NCBI GenBank assembly: GCA_022600935.1
Contig: JAHZJL010000140.1
Span: 1-41,859 of the forward strand
Reading direction: 5' to 3'
DNA length: 41,859 bases
DNA from: Gammaproteobacteria bacterium
GTDB taxonomy: Bacteria; Pseudomonadota; Gammaproteobacteria; Methylococcales; DRLZ01
Positions 32,210 through 41,765 of the stretch are shown one piece after another (positions within the stretch are counted from its first letter, which is position 1; every line of letters begins with the position of its first letter). A program made the translations under genes and the position numbers. A model generated the notes under the pieces. It had not been told where the DNA came from. It did not search any database and saw only the letters and a program-made list of their open reading frames with translations.

Positions 32210-32794
32210 TCATGCATTCTCAGCCGACAACCGGAAAAAACGCACAATTCTCAGCATCACAAACACATGAGTACCAATTGCTATGGTGATCAGCCACAGA
32301 TCAGTGCGTTCAAACACAATAAACACCAGTAATAACAACCCGCGTTCAAGGTATTCAAACGGGTTTCCAGGACATTGAAAACCATATTTGCCATATAAAG
32401 CACGCGTATATGACATGAGACTGATTCCCAGAAACACGACAAAACTCCAGTAATACAAGACCGGCTGATCCCGGTAGAGATACAACACTGTGCCGACGAT
32501 AATGAATTCGTTATAGCGATCGACCACAGAGTCAATAAATCCACCTGACACTGTCACCTGATTGGTTGCACGTGCGTACGCACCATCGGTTGAATCGCAA
32601 AACCCGGCCATAAAAAACCCGAAAACTGCTACCCAATGGTTGCCAATGATTAACTGAAAACAGGCAAATGCAATAAACACGCAACCCATCAAAGTTATCT
32701 GTATGGGTTTTATTCCAAACCTTGTACACACGCCAAACAAAGGCTCGACACCTTTGGACCAGTATTGTCTTAACACATCTTTATCGTACATCAA
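32210..32794 (-). CDS. CDP-alcohol phosphatidyltransferase family protein
   Basis: Complete signature DxxDGxxARx8Gx3Dx3D: DSTDGAYARATNQVTVSGGFIDSVVD; multiple TM segments. Confidence 0.92.
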   Translation of the reverse strand: MMYDKDVLRQYWSKGVEPLFGVCTRFGIKPIQITLMGCVFIAFACFQLIIGNHWVAVFGFFMAGFCDSTDGAYARATNQVTVSGGFIDSVVDRYNEFIIVGTVLYLYRDQPVLYYWSFVVFLGISLMSYTRALYGKYGFQCPGNPFEYLERGLLLLVFIVFERTDLWLITIAIGTHVFVMLRIVRFFRLSAENA

Positions 32795-32947
32795 TGCTGT
32801 CCTTAGTCCTTTTAAAACAGAAACAATCGCTTCTGACAGAGTTCACCAGGTGAAAACGCTGGAACATTTCTTAAAAAAATCTGATACATTGAGTCAGTGT
32901 TATCTGATTTACAACACCTTGATATTCAACCTGATCAATCCAAACCA

Positions 32948-34042
32948 ATGGAATCATTAACCAGCATGTCAGTCAATGATTTGTTTTCCGCAATGCCTGA
33001 ACTGATTGAACAAATTGATCTCACCACCGGCATTGTCATCACTCTCAACATCCTGCTGATTATATTTTCCAAACCATTGGTCGGCATGGTGTACCAGGAA
33101 AGTCAGTATGACGGCCGCTTCAACCAGCGATTGACTGTATTCCGGGTACTCAATCTGATTATCCTGGTAGCATTCGGTTATTACCAGTTTTATGCAGGGC
33201 GTGACAATCATTCACTGGCGCTCAAACTGTTAACGATTCCTGTTGTCATTTATCTGGCTGTACTCAGTGTACATCTGGCCAGTTACTGGATACTCAAACG
33301 TTATGGTAAACAACGGGAGATTAAAGACCAGGTTCGCCAGATTGAAACCTACCATACCCGCTTGCTGACATTGTTCGTTCAGATTCTTATTTTTATCATC
33401 AGCCTGATTACCATTGTCAGAATTCTGGGGTTCAACACCTTGCTTGAAGCGGGTGGAGTCATCGGTTTTATCGGGGTATTACTGGCACTAACTCAAGGCA
33501 GTTGGGCACCGGATATCTTCAGTGGCATCATTATTCTTAACAGTGACATGGTTGAAGAAGGTGATGTGTTATTACTTCAAGGACAAGAACGTGTCTATGG
33601 CATGGTGTTCAAAACCAAGGTTTTTCACACGGAGATTCTCAATTTGATCAACAACCATCGCATCATGGTTCGTAACAGCCAGTTACGCGATCAGATCATC
33701 CACAATCTGTCCAAATTCGCCTCTGCCAAAGGCTTGCGTGAAAAACTCAGTTTTAAAATTGGATATGACGAACGCCCGTCCGATGTCAAAACCATGCTGG
33801 AACAAGCCTGGAACCAGGCAGTAGAACAACAGATCAGCGGACTGGAAACTCAATATCCAGTACAAATCGTGATTGGTGATACCGGCGACCATGCAGTCGA
33901 ATGGTGGGTGTTTTATCACACCAAGGATATTGAACAATTACCAAGAATTCGCGCTGAATTGAATGAAATTTTTCTGGAAACATCGATTGAACATAATATT
34001 TCGCTGGCAACGCCATTAACCCATGCCGTCAACCAAACCTGA
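32948..34042 (+). CDS. Mechanosensitive ion channel (MscS) family protein
   Basis: ALTQGSWAPDIFSGIIILNSDMVEEGDVLLL region matches the MscS beta-domain; ATG 32948 within ORF 32897..34042. Confidence 0.85.
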   Translation: MESLTSMSVNDLFSAMPELIEQIDLTTGIVITLNILLIIFSKPLVGMVYQESQYDGRFNQRLTVFRVLNLIILVAFGYYQFYAGRDNHSLALKLLTIPVVIYLAVLSVHLASYWILKRYGKQREIKDQVRQIETYHTRLLTLFVQILIFIISLITIVRILGFNTLLEAGGVIGFIGVLLALTQGSWAPDIFSGIIILNSDMVEEGDVLLLQGQERVYGMVFKTKVFHTEILNLINNHRIMVRNSQLRDQIIHNLSKFASAKGLREKLSFKIGYDERPSDVKTMLEQAWNQAVEQQISGLETQYPVQIVIGDTGDHAVEWWVFYHTKDIEQLPRIRAELNEIFLETSIEHNISLATPLTHAVNQT

Positions 34043-34099
34043 TCAAAATGTCTTTCTCACAACACCCGGGATTGACCTCAATGAAAGATAATGCCTGGC

Positions 34100-35149
34100 T
34101 TAATCCATCTCGCCAACATAATTTGCCAACAACATTGCCTGTATTTCGCCAATCGAATCTTTTTTCGATAATTCACCTGCTGCAATTTTTTGCTCAATTT
34201 GAGCCAAAATCCAGCTGAGTTTGACCATTGTCGAAGCGTGTGTCATGTTGGCAACCGGAATTGCCCCGGACTCTTGAAGCGCATGACTGGTTGCATAGTT
34301 TGAATCCAGAGTAGAATTAGCCGGAAAAGCACTGCCAATCACAACGGGTTTGGCGTGTTGGCTCGCTGCCAGAATAAACTGGCTCCAATTGTATTCTCCA
34401 GTATTCGGCAGATTACCTGCGCCAAACGATTGAATGATCAAAGCCTTGACTGAATCTGATGAAATCAATGGAAGCAGACAATCTGGTGTCAGCCCCGGTA
34501 CAACACCGATCTGAAGCACTCCTTCACTGAATTCTGGCCGGAATTGAAGCGTCTCTGTTGAATCCACATGCCCTCTGCGTTTAGCATGGCTTTGCAAACT
34601 GATGTGCTCACTGATGGTGCCTAAAAGCCCATCATCTGGGGCTTGAAATGCTTGAAAACTGCGCTCATCTGTTTTGTAAACACGACACCCCCGATAAATC
34701 GTATGGTTAAAACTCACCACGACTTCAGCCAGCGCTGAACGGGCAACCAATCCTGCCCGCAATAAATTTGTGCGCGCATCACCATGTGCAATATCAGTTG
34801 GAGCCTGAGAGCCGGTCAGCACAACTGGCAGGTTGAGCTGGCCACCAAAGGCGAATGCCAGAGCAGCCGCTGTATAATGCATGGTATCGGTACCATGTAC
34901 GACGACAAATCCAGCATAACCATAGTCCAGACGTGAATAGATAGCCTTGGCTATTTGTGTCCAGTCTGCCGGAAGCATGTTTGTACTGTCCTTGTTCAAC
35001 AACGGCACAAAATCGTAATCCATTAACCCGAAATCATCAGCGGTATTTCTGAATGAGTCGGGGGCTTCAGGGGGGTGAAGCACACCACTGGAATCCCTGA
35101 CCATACCGATGGTCCCACCGGTATAAATCAGGCAGATTTTTTGATTCAT
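34100..35149 (-). CDS. ansA: Type I L-asparaginase
   Basis: YTGGTIGMV, VVHGTDTMHYTAAALAF, VVLTGSQAPT. Confidence 0.92.
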   Translation of the reverse strand: MNQKICLIYTGGTIGMVRDSSGVLHPPEAPDSFRNTADDFGLMDYDFVPLLNKDSTNMLPADWTQIAKAIYSRLDYGYAGFVVVHGTDTMHYTAAALAFAFGGQLNLPVVLTGSQAPTDIAHGDARTNLLRAGLVARSALAEVVVSFNHTIYRGCRVYKTDERSFQAFQAPDDGLLGTISEHISLQSHAKRRGHVDSTETLQFRPEFSEGVLQIGVVPGLTPDCLLPLISSDSVKALIIQSFGAGNLPNTGEYNWSQFILAASQHAKPVVIGSAFPANSTLDSNYATSHALQESGAIPVANMTHASTMVKLSWILAQIEQKIAAGELSKKDSIGEIQAMLLANYVGEMD

Positions 35150-35195
35150 TGTGATCCGTCTGTTTTAAAGCAGATTAACCCAGCATCACTTCGGA

Positions 35196-36650
35196 TTATT
35201 CAACAGTTGGTAATTGTTGATGCCAGTCAGTCTCCTGCTGAAAACGGTGGGTCATATTCAATAATTTGGGTTCACTCCAGTACTTGCCTATGAGCTGCAT
35301 CCCAATTGGCAAACCGTTTGAATCAAATCCGGCTGGATGCGCAATTGCCGGGATACCGGCCAGATTAATCGGTAAGGTGTAAATATCGCCAAGATACATT
35401 TGCACCGGATCGTCAGTTTTCTCACCAAGCTTGAATGCCGTGGTAGGATTTACCGGGCCAGCAATGACATCGACTTGCTCGAATGCATTGTGAAAATCAT
35501 CCGCAATCAGGTGCCGAATTCGCTGTGCTTTCAGATAGTAAGCATCATAATAACCGGCTGATAACACATAGGTTCCAATCATGATGCGGCGTTTGACCTC
35601 ATCGCCAAATCCTTCGCCACGCGAACGCTTGTACAAATCTTCCAGATCAACCGGATTCTCGCAGCGATACCCATAGCGCACGCCATCATAGCGCGAGAGG
35701 TTGGATGATGCTTCGGCTGGCGCTAGAACATAATACGTTGGGACTGCGAGATGTGTATTGGGAAGGCTGATTTCAACAACGTCTGCTCCCAGCTTGCGAT
35801 ACACGGCAACTGCCTGATCGATTGCAGTCGCCACTTCATCGTTAAGACCATCGCCAAAATACTCTTTCGGTATACCAATTTTGACGCCATTCAAATCATC
35901 ATCAAGAGACGCCATGTAATCCGGCACAGGGTGTTCGGCACTGGTTGAATCGCGCTCATCAAAACCAGCCATTGCCTGCAACAGAATTGCTGCATCTTTG
36001 GCACTTTTGGCGATAGGCCCACCCTGATCCAGACTTGATGCATACGCAATCATCCCCCAGCGAGACACCCTTCCATACGTTGGTTTTAACCCGGTCAATC
36101 CGCACAACGCCGCTGGTTGGCGGATTGAACCACCGGTATCCGTACCTGTCGCCGCTGCACATAATCCAGCAGCGACAGCAGCTGCTGATCCGCCCGAGGA
36201 GCCTCCCGGGACACAGTCAGTATTCCAGGGATTTTTGACAGGTCCGTACCAGCTTGATTCGTTGGATGAACCCATCGCGAACTCATCCAAATTGGTTTTA
36301 CCTAAAACGACCACGCCAGACTGCTTGAGTTTTTCCACAGCTGTTGCGTCGTAAGGTGCAACAAATTGATCCAGCATTTTCGATCCGCAACTGGTGCGAA
36401 TGCCATTTGTGCAGAATATATCCTTGTGCGCAATCGGAATGCCTTGCAGCAATCCCTTATCGCCAGATTGAATCCGTTGATCGGCATTTTCTGCGTCGAG
36501 AAGCGCCTGTTCTTCTGTGACTGTAATATAGCTGTTGTAAGTCGAGTCATACTGTTTGATCCGTTCAAGAAAATTACGAGTCAGCTCGACGCTGGTAAAT
36601 TCGCCTGACTGAAGCCCCTGAGCAAGTTCGAAAATTGATTTGTTTACCAT
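35196..36650 (-). CDS. gatA: Aspartyl/glutamyl-tRNA amidotransferase subunit A
   Basis: [60 protein letters not shown] amidase signature. Confidence 0.96.
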   Translation of the reverse strand: MVNKSIFELAQGLQSGEFTSVELTRNFLERIKQYDSTYNSYITVTEEQALLDAENADQRIQSGDKGLLQGIPIAHKDIFCTNGIRTSCGSKMLDQFVAPYDATAVEKLKQSGVVVLGKTNLDEFAMGSSNESSWYGPVKNPWNTDCVPGGSSGGSAAAVAAGLCAAATGTDTGGSIRQPAALCGLTGLKPTYGRVSRWGMIAYASSLDQGGPIAKSAKDAAILLQAMAGFDERDSTSAEHPVPDYMASLDDDLNGVKIGIPKEYFGDGLNDEVATAIDQAVAVYRKLGADVVEISLPNTHLAVPTYYVLAPAEASSNLSRYDGVRYGYRCENPVDLEDLYKRSRGEGFGDEVKRRIMIGTYVLSAGYYDAYYLKAQRIRHLIADDFHNAFEQVDVIAGPVNPTTAFKLGEKTDDPVQMYLGDIYTLPINLAGIPAIAHPAGFDSNGLPIGMQLIGKYWSEPKLLNMTHRFQQETDWHQQLPTVE

Positions 36651-36741
36651 TGATTGAGTTAAACCATGGGGATTGAGGATTGATTGTTGAGCAAACCGTT
36701 TTTGAGCAGTTGCTGAATGCAGTGATTGTCGTTGTATACTG

Positions 36742-37029
36742 TTATTCGATCACTTTGGGAACCATAAACAATTCATCAGCAGACGCCGGAGCATTATCCA
36801 TCAACTGATCACGCTGGTCGTTTTCAGTCACTTTATCAAGGCGCAAGCGTTGATTCATGTTTAACGGATGCGCCATTGGCGTAATAGCGTCAACTTGTGC
36901 TGTATTCATTGTTTCAACAAGATCGAGAATATTGGACAAATCACTGGCATACTGTCCAGTTTCCGATTCACTGATCGACAACCGGGCAAGATGAGCAATT
37001 TTAAGAACCTGATCACTATCCAGAGACAT
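36742..37029 (-). CDS. gatC: Aspartyl/glutamyl-tRNA amidotransferase subunit C
   Basis: 95 aa; [51 protein letters not shown]. Confidence 0.95.
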   Translation of the reverse strand: MSLDSDQVLKIAHLARLSISESETGQYASDLSNILDLVETMNTAQVDAITPMAHPLNMNQRLRLDKVTENDQRDQLMDNAPASADELFMVPKVIE

Positions 37030-37161
37030 AAAACACCTATAACTTGATAATCCGAGCTTTACCTAAACGAAAGTTAACTCGTTATAATAACCGATTCAAC
37101 ACTCAAGACGCCAAAAATTCGATACGGAAGATGATGCAGTAATCATTGCATTGCGGTCTTA

Positions 37162-37301
37162 GAACCCGTTCAAGATCTTGATCAATGGATGGAGTGCCAG
37201 GCAACAGTGGGCGAAAAAGCACAGCATTCTGGAGATGTGAGCATTTTGAGTCCACTTTTAACACCGCAATACACCATTGTGGTGAGACCTGGAACAGGTT
37301 C
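37162..37301. mobile_element. MITE-like 140-bp non-autonomous element with 17-bp imperfect terminal inverted repeats and flanking TTA duplication
   Basis: Left end GAACCCGTTCAAGATCT, right end reverse complement GAACCTGTTCCAGGTCT (14/17 identical); TTA at 37159-37161 and 37302-37304. Confidence 0.6.
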
Positions 37302-37545
37302 TTAAATGCTGCCTGGTATAAAATGCCCAAGCGAAAAGCTCTTGAATCAAGTGGATTTTTTTGATGCTTCGAGCCGAACAGTTGTGCTGTTTAACGAGAA
37401 GCAGCGAAACAATACACCGATTTCAAGGGCTTTGCAGCGGATATCTTTGTTAACCAGACAGCTTCTTAATAGTTAATTCCGCAGCATCAGTACAATAGTG
37501 AGTTAATAACACACCTTGTGACAATAACCAGGAGAACAATTGTTC

Positions 37546-37824
37546 ATGTTGAATAAAAATCAGATAACTCAACTCAAGTCTCGTGCTCACCACCTTAAGC
37601 CTGTGGTAACCACCGGCCAGGCCGGCCTCACAGATGCGGTACTGGAAGAAATTGAGATTGCTCTCAACCACCATGAGCTGATCAAGGTCAAGGTACGCAG
37701 TGGAGACAGGGATGACCGCAAGCAGATCATCAACAGCATCCAATCCAAAACCCAATCGGACATTATTCAAGTTATCGGCCAAATCGCCGTCCTGTATCGG
37801 AAAAATCCAGACAACCATGGATAG
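37546..37824 (+). CDS. yhbY: YhbY family (CRM-domain) RNA-binding protein
   Basis: LKSRAHHLKPVVTTGQAGLTDAVLEEIEIALNHHELIKVKV; ATG 37546. Confidence 0.93.
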   Translation: MLNKNQITQLKSRAHHLKPVVTTGQAGLTDAVLEEIEIALNHHELIKVKVRSGDRDDRKQIINSIQSKTQSDIIQVIGQIAVLYRKNPDNHG

Positions 37825-38722
37825 CTTAATTCAACACCTGAATAATCAGTTCGGCATTGCCGGACATCTGAAAATCACTCAGAAAAACCCTCAATTCGCT
37901 TTCATTGAAGTACACAGCTCTCTGGCCACCGCAGTTGTTTCGCTGTATGGAGGCCATGTACTTGAATTCAAACCAGTTGATCAGAACGAACAATTGCTGT
38001 TTGTCAGCAACCAGGCATTGTATCAAACCGGAAAGGCCATCAGGGGAGGTATTCCGGTGTGCTGGCCGTGGTTTGGTGCTGCACCCGACAGCACTGGACC
38101 TGCACACGGCCTGGTTCGGACTCGCCCCTGGCAATTGCGCAAAACAGCACTGGCTGATGATGGATCAATCGACATCACTCTTGGTATACAGGACGACGCT
38201 GAAACCCGGAAAATCTGGAACCACCGTTTTGATCTGTCGCTGGTAATCACCATTAACCAAACCCTGTCGTTACAGTTGATCACATACAATACCGGCAATT
38301 CCGAATTCAAGCTGACCCAGGCATTACATAGCTATTTTCTGGTTGGGGACAGTCGATCTGTTCAAATCAAGGGGCTTGAAAATCTGTCTTACATCGATAA
38401 AACTGACGATGGACAACTCAAACAACAACAAGGATGTGTATCAATATCGGAAGAAACAGACCGCGTTTTCAATACCGAATCCGAGCCTCGATTGACATTG
38501 CTCGATCCTTCTTTGTCTCGAAGCACTGACATTCAATCAAACAACTGCCGCACAGCAGTGGTCTGGAATCCCTGGAAGCACAAATCCGAGTCCATGAAAG
38601 ACCTGGGTCATTCAGATTACATGCGATTTGTCTGTATCGAGACGGCAAATGCAGGTAACAATGTCATTCATGTAAAACCAGACAGCAAATTTTCATTGTT
38701 TGCTCAATACCGGGTTATTTAG
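37817..38722 (+). CDS. D-hexose-6-phosphate mutarotase (aldose 1-epimerase superfamily)
   Basis: GKAIRGGIPVCWPWFGA, PAHGLVRTRPWQL, VVWNPWKHKSESMKDLG, FVCIETANA; ATG 37817 overlaps the yhbY stop. Confidence 0.9.
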   Translation: MDSLIQHLNNQFGIAGHLKITQKNPQFAFIEVHSSLATAVVSLYGGHVLEFKPVDQNEQLLFVSNQALYQTGKAIRGGIPVCWPWFGAAPDSTGPAHGLVRTRPWQLRKTALADDGSIDITLGIQDDAETRKIWNHRFDLSLVITINQTLSLQLITYNTGNSEFKLTQALHSYFLVGDSRSVQIKGLENLSYIDKTDDGQLKQQQGCVSISEETDRVFNTESEPRLTLLDPSLSRSTDIQSNNCRTAVVWNPWKHKSESMKDLGHSDYMRFVCIETANAGNNVIHVKPDSKFSLFAQYRVI

Positions 38723-38782
38723 AAACAGCTTTGCTGTTGTGAATTCTGAATCAACTGCAACACTCGCCTGCTCGTGATAAAG

Positions 38783-38800
38783 CCGCGTCATATCACACAC
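38783..38800 (+). promoter_or_regulatory. Diverged third copy of the 18-bp near-palindromic site found in the 48-bp palindrome
   Basis: CCGCGTCATATCACACAC matches CTGTGTCATATCACACAG at 15/18 positions. Confidence 0.45.
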
Positions 38801-38893
38801 TTTTTTATTTAAATCCAACTTTAAACCAAAACACCCGGATAGAGACCGAAATATATCTTACTGATATCACAATACTATTTCTTCTAATTATTC

Positions 38894-38941
38894 AAAACTG
38901 TGTGATATGACACAGTTAACTGTGTCATATCACACAGTTTT
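38894..38941. promoter_or_regulatory. 48-bp perfect palindrome, composed of two inverted 18-bp near-palindromic sites; candidate operator (alternatively a hairpin terminator)
   Basis: AAAACTGTGTGATATGACACAGTTAACTGTGTCATATCACACAGTTTT; sites at 38898-38915 and 38920-38937, centres 22 bp apart. Confidence 0.6.
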
Positions 38942-39343
38942 AGCTTTTTGGATTCTAAAGCTGGCCGAAGAATCCACTGCCAGTACTGCATTGTAAAGAA
39001 TTCACAGCGTTGCAATAGAAACAACAATAAACAAACCCAATAAGTTATTTACACTATATATCAGCATCTTAAACAATCTCCACTCGAATTGAACACTTCA
39101 ATTTCAAGATCGTAACCTTATCAAAGCACCCTGAGCATCCAGAATCTCTTATAAACTATTGGCATCTTTATTGCTTGTTAATCCTCGGATTGAAACAACT
39201 GTTCTTTCCATACAACAAAAATACAAACATGCCCCGCCATTCCTTACTATACAAGGGAAACTAGCTGTTGATTTTTTACAACAACACTGCATAACAACAG
39301 CTATGGGGATGAAAAATGATTAACACATTGGCAAGGTGAAACA

Positions 39344-41704
39344 ATGAAAACAACACTGTTAAACACAATGCTTGGCTTTATAACCAGCATCGTGTTTTTA
39401 AGTTCAGCGACTATGGCTGCTGAGAACCAAGGGGACAACAACGAATCCTATTACAAACAAGTCAGTGATCAACAGGTTGCCGCTTACACAGGCGAAACCA
39501 TGGTCATTACGACAGCACATAAACTTTTTCCCAATACAACAATTGCAACACCAAGCTTCCAGGTCAGTGAGGAAGCTATCAACAAAACCAATTTAATTAC
39601 AGCATCTGATGCCATCAAACTGGCACCCAGTGTACAGGTGCGCCGCCGTTTCTATGGCGACACCAATGGCGTCACCGCAATTCGCGGGTCCACCAACTTC
39701 CAGACCAACCACTTCAACATGTTTGTCGATGGCATCCCTCTCCACAATCCGGTTCAAACCAAGTGGAATGGCGCGCCAAAATGGTCATTGATTGCTCCTA
39801 ACGCCATCCATTCGGCAACTGTGTTCTATGGCCCCTACTCAGCCGAGCATCGTGGTGCATTCGGCGGTACATTCGATCTGAAAACCAAGTTACCGGAAGA
39901 ATTCGAGATGCATTTCGATGTCACCGGCATTATTCAGGACGCCAAACGCTTCGGAAAAAATGAGGCATTAACCGGCCACAAGGAATTTGTTTCAGCAGGC
40001 AACCGCTTTGACAAATTTACTGTGTTCGCTTTTTACAACCATCTTGAGAATCATGGCCAGCCTCAGAATTTTCCTGTCACTGAAAGCCCAAGACCAACAG
40101 GAACCGCAGGTGACCCGACAACAGCAGTCAGAGGCGCGCGCTTTCCTGAGGCATTATCCGGAAACCCCAGCGTCATTTCCGGTGATTACGGCGTAAACAC
40201 CAACGAATTTGATTTGTATCAGATTAAACTTGGATACGATTTTACCGAAGATTTGCGCGGCTTGTTTACCATGGCGTACGAACGTATTCATCGCGGCAGC
40301 CAGGCCAGAACCTATCTTAAAGATGCCAATGGTAATGCGGTATGGAATGGCCTTGTCTCACAAAACGGTGTCGAGTTTGAAGCCAATCCATCCTCATTTG
40401 GTCGAGGTGTGCTAACCGGCAACGAAGATGAACGTCAAACCTTAATTTATGGCTTGAATCTGTCAGGAAAAATCTCGGAAAACTGGAGCATTGACACCAC
40501 TGCCAGTTATTTTGATGCATTCAAGGATCAAAACCGTGAATCCCGGTTCAGCACCAAAGACCCACAATTTGCAACCGATCCGTCCGGACGCATTACCGAT
40601 ACCAAAGTCTGGTGGGTTGATTACAGCGCCAAACTGGCAACAGACAAATTATTCGATCGCGACGATTTAGGGATGATGGTTGGCTATCAGTTCAACCATT
40701 CCTATTTGAAATTGCGCCAGTATAACTCGGACGATGTCGTTGCCGGGACTCGCGACAGTGCCAGAACACGAAATTTTAACGGTGGTTCCACGCAAACCAA
40801 TAGCGTTTTCATGCAAGCTGACTGGGATATTACCGACCAGATCAATATTATGGCCGGCGCACGTTATGACCACTGGCAATCTGAGCGCGGCCATATTAAC
40901 AATAACGACTTACCGGATCGGGACGCATCACGAGTCTCTCCGAAAGCGTCGTTATCGTTCACTCCAACTGAAAAGCTTAATTTCCGATACTCCTTCACTA
41001 AAGCATATCGTTTCCCGGTTGCCGAGGAACTGTTTGAAAGCTCGACCAATACCAATTCAGTCAATATCTCTGACCCGAATCTGGGACCGGAAAACGGCTT
41101 TTTTCATGATTTAATGGCGCAATACGAGTTACCTGGCGGTTACGTTAGAGCATCAGTGTTCTACAACAATATTGATAATGAAATTCTGCGCACCCAAACC
41201 CGCTTGACCAATGGCGGAACAAGCAACCGGACTCGCAGCATCGACGAAACTGAAACAATCGGTATCGAGCTGGTTTATGAACAGGATTACATTTTCGACC
41301 TGCCAATCGGCTTGTCCATGAATGGCACCTGGTTGAATAAGGAAATCAAGAAGGACTCAAACAATCCTGATCTGGTCGGCAATGAATGGCCTCGAATTCC
41401 CAGATGGCGAGCCAATGCCACAGCTACGTATCACACGACTGAAGAATGGGATAACATCCTCAGCGTGCAATATCGCAATGATCAGTTCAGCAACGAGAAC
41501 AACGATGATGTCAACCAGGGCGTGTTCGGGACTTCCAGCGCGTATGTACTGGTTAATTTCAAAACCATGTACAGCCTGGATGTTGGACATGGCATCACAA
41601 CCCGGTTCTCGGTTGGTATCGACAACATACTCAACGAGTCATATTACGACTTCCACCCTTATCCGCAGCGCACGTATTTTGCCAACATTGCTGTTGATAT
41701 CTAG
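39344..41704 (+). CDS. TonB-dependent outer membrane receptor
   Basis: Signal peptide, TonB-box-like ETMVITT, plug domain (AIRGSTNFQTNHFNMFVDGIPLHNP), C-terminal beta-barrel ending NILNESYYDFHPYPQRTYFANIAVDI. Confidence 0.92.
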   Translation: MKTTLLNTMLGFITSIVFLSSATMAAENQGDNNESYYKQVSDQQVAAYTGETMVITTAHKLFPNTTIATPSFQVSEEAINKTNLITASDAIKLAPSVQVRRRFYGDTNGVTAIRGSTNFQTNHFNMFVDGIPLHNPVQTKWNGAPKWSLIAPNAIHSATVFYGPYSAEHRGAFGGTFDLKTKLPEEFEMHFDVTGIIQDAKRFGKNEALTGHKEFVSAGNRFDKFTVFAFYNHLENHGQPQNFPVTESPRPTGTAGDPTTAVRGARFPEALSGNPSVISGDYGVNTNEFDLYQIKLGYDFTEDLRGLFTMAYERIHRGSQARTYLKDANGNAVWNGLVSQNGVEFEANPSSFGRGVLTGNEDERQTLIYGLNLSGKISENWSIDTTASYFDAFKDQNRESRFSTKDPQFATDPSGRITDTKVWWVDYSAKLATDKLFDRDDLGMMVGYQFNHSYLKLRQYNSDDVVAGTRDSARTRNFNGGSTQTNSVFMQADWDITDQINIMAGARYDHWQSERGHINNNDLPDRDASRVSPKASLSFTPTEKLNFRYSFTKAYRFPVAEELFESSTNTNSVNISDPNLGPENGFFHDLMAQYELPGGYVRASVFYNNIDNEILRTQTRLTNGGTSNRTRSIDETETIGIELVYEQDYIFDLPIGLSMNGTWLNKEIKKDSNNPDLVGNEWPRIPRWRANATATYHTTEEWDNILSVQYRNDQFSNENNDDVNQGVFGTSSAYVLVNFKTMYSLDVGHGITTRFSVGIDNILNESYYDFHPYPQRTYFANIAVDI

Positions 41705-41732
41705 CAGATAACAGGCAGGATCATGTGAATTT

Positions 41733-41765
41733 AGCGTAACCATGAAAGTGGTTACGCTTTTTTTT
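41733..41765 (+). terminator. Rho-independent terminator of the TonB-dependent receptor gene
   Basis: AGCGTAACCA-TGAAAG-TGGTTACGCT perfect 10-bp stem followed by TTTTTTT. Confidence 0.92.

Noticed and set aside
34100-35149. Asparaginase as archaeal-type GatD
   Set aside because: Length and sequence fit bacterial type I asparaginase, with no extra N-terminal GatD domain and no gatE partner visible.
37103-37330. 75-aa minus-strand ORF between gatC and yhbY
   Set aside because: It runs through both ends of the MITE-like element and has no recognisable domain; most likely fortuitous.
38725-38740. AACAGCTTTGCTGTT hairpin after the mutarotase gene
   Set aside because: Only a 6-bp stem with a 3-nt loop and no T tract; too weak to call a terminator.
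38941-39010. Cobalamin-riboswitch-like words (GCTGGCC, CCACTGCCAG) upstream of the TonB receptor
   Set aside because: The conserved B12-box order and spacing are not present; resemblance is superficial.
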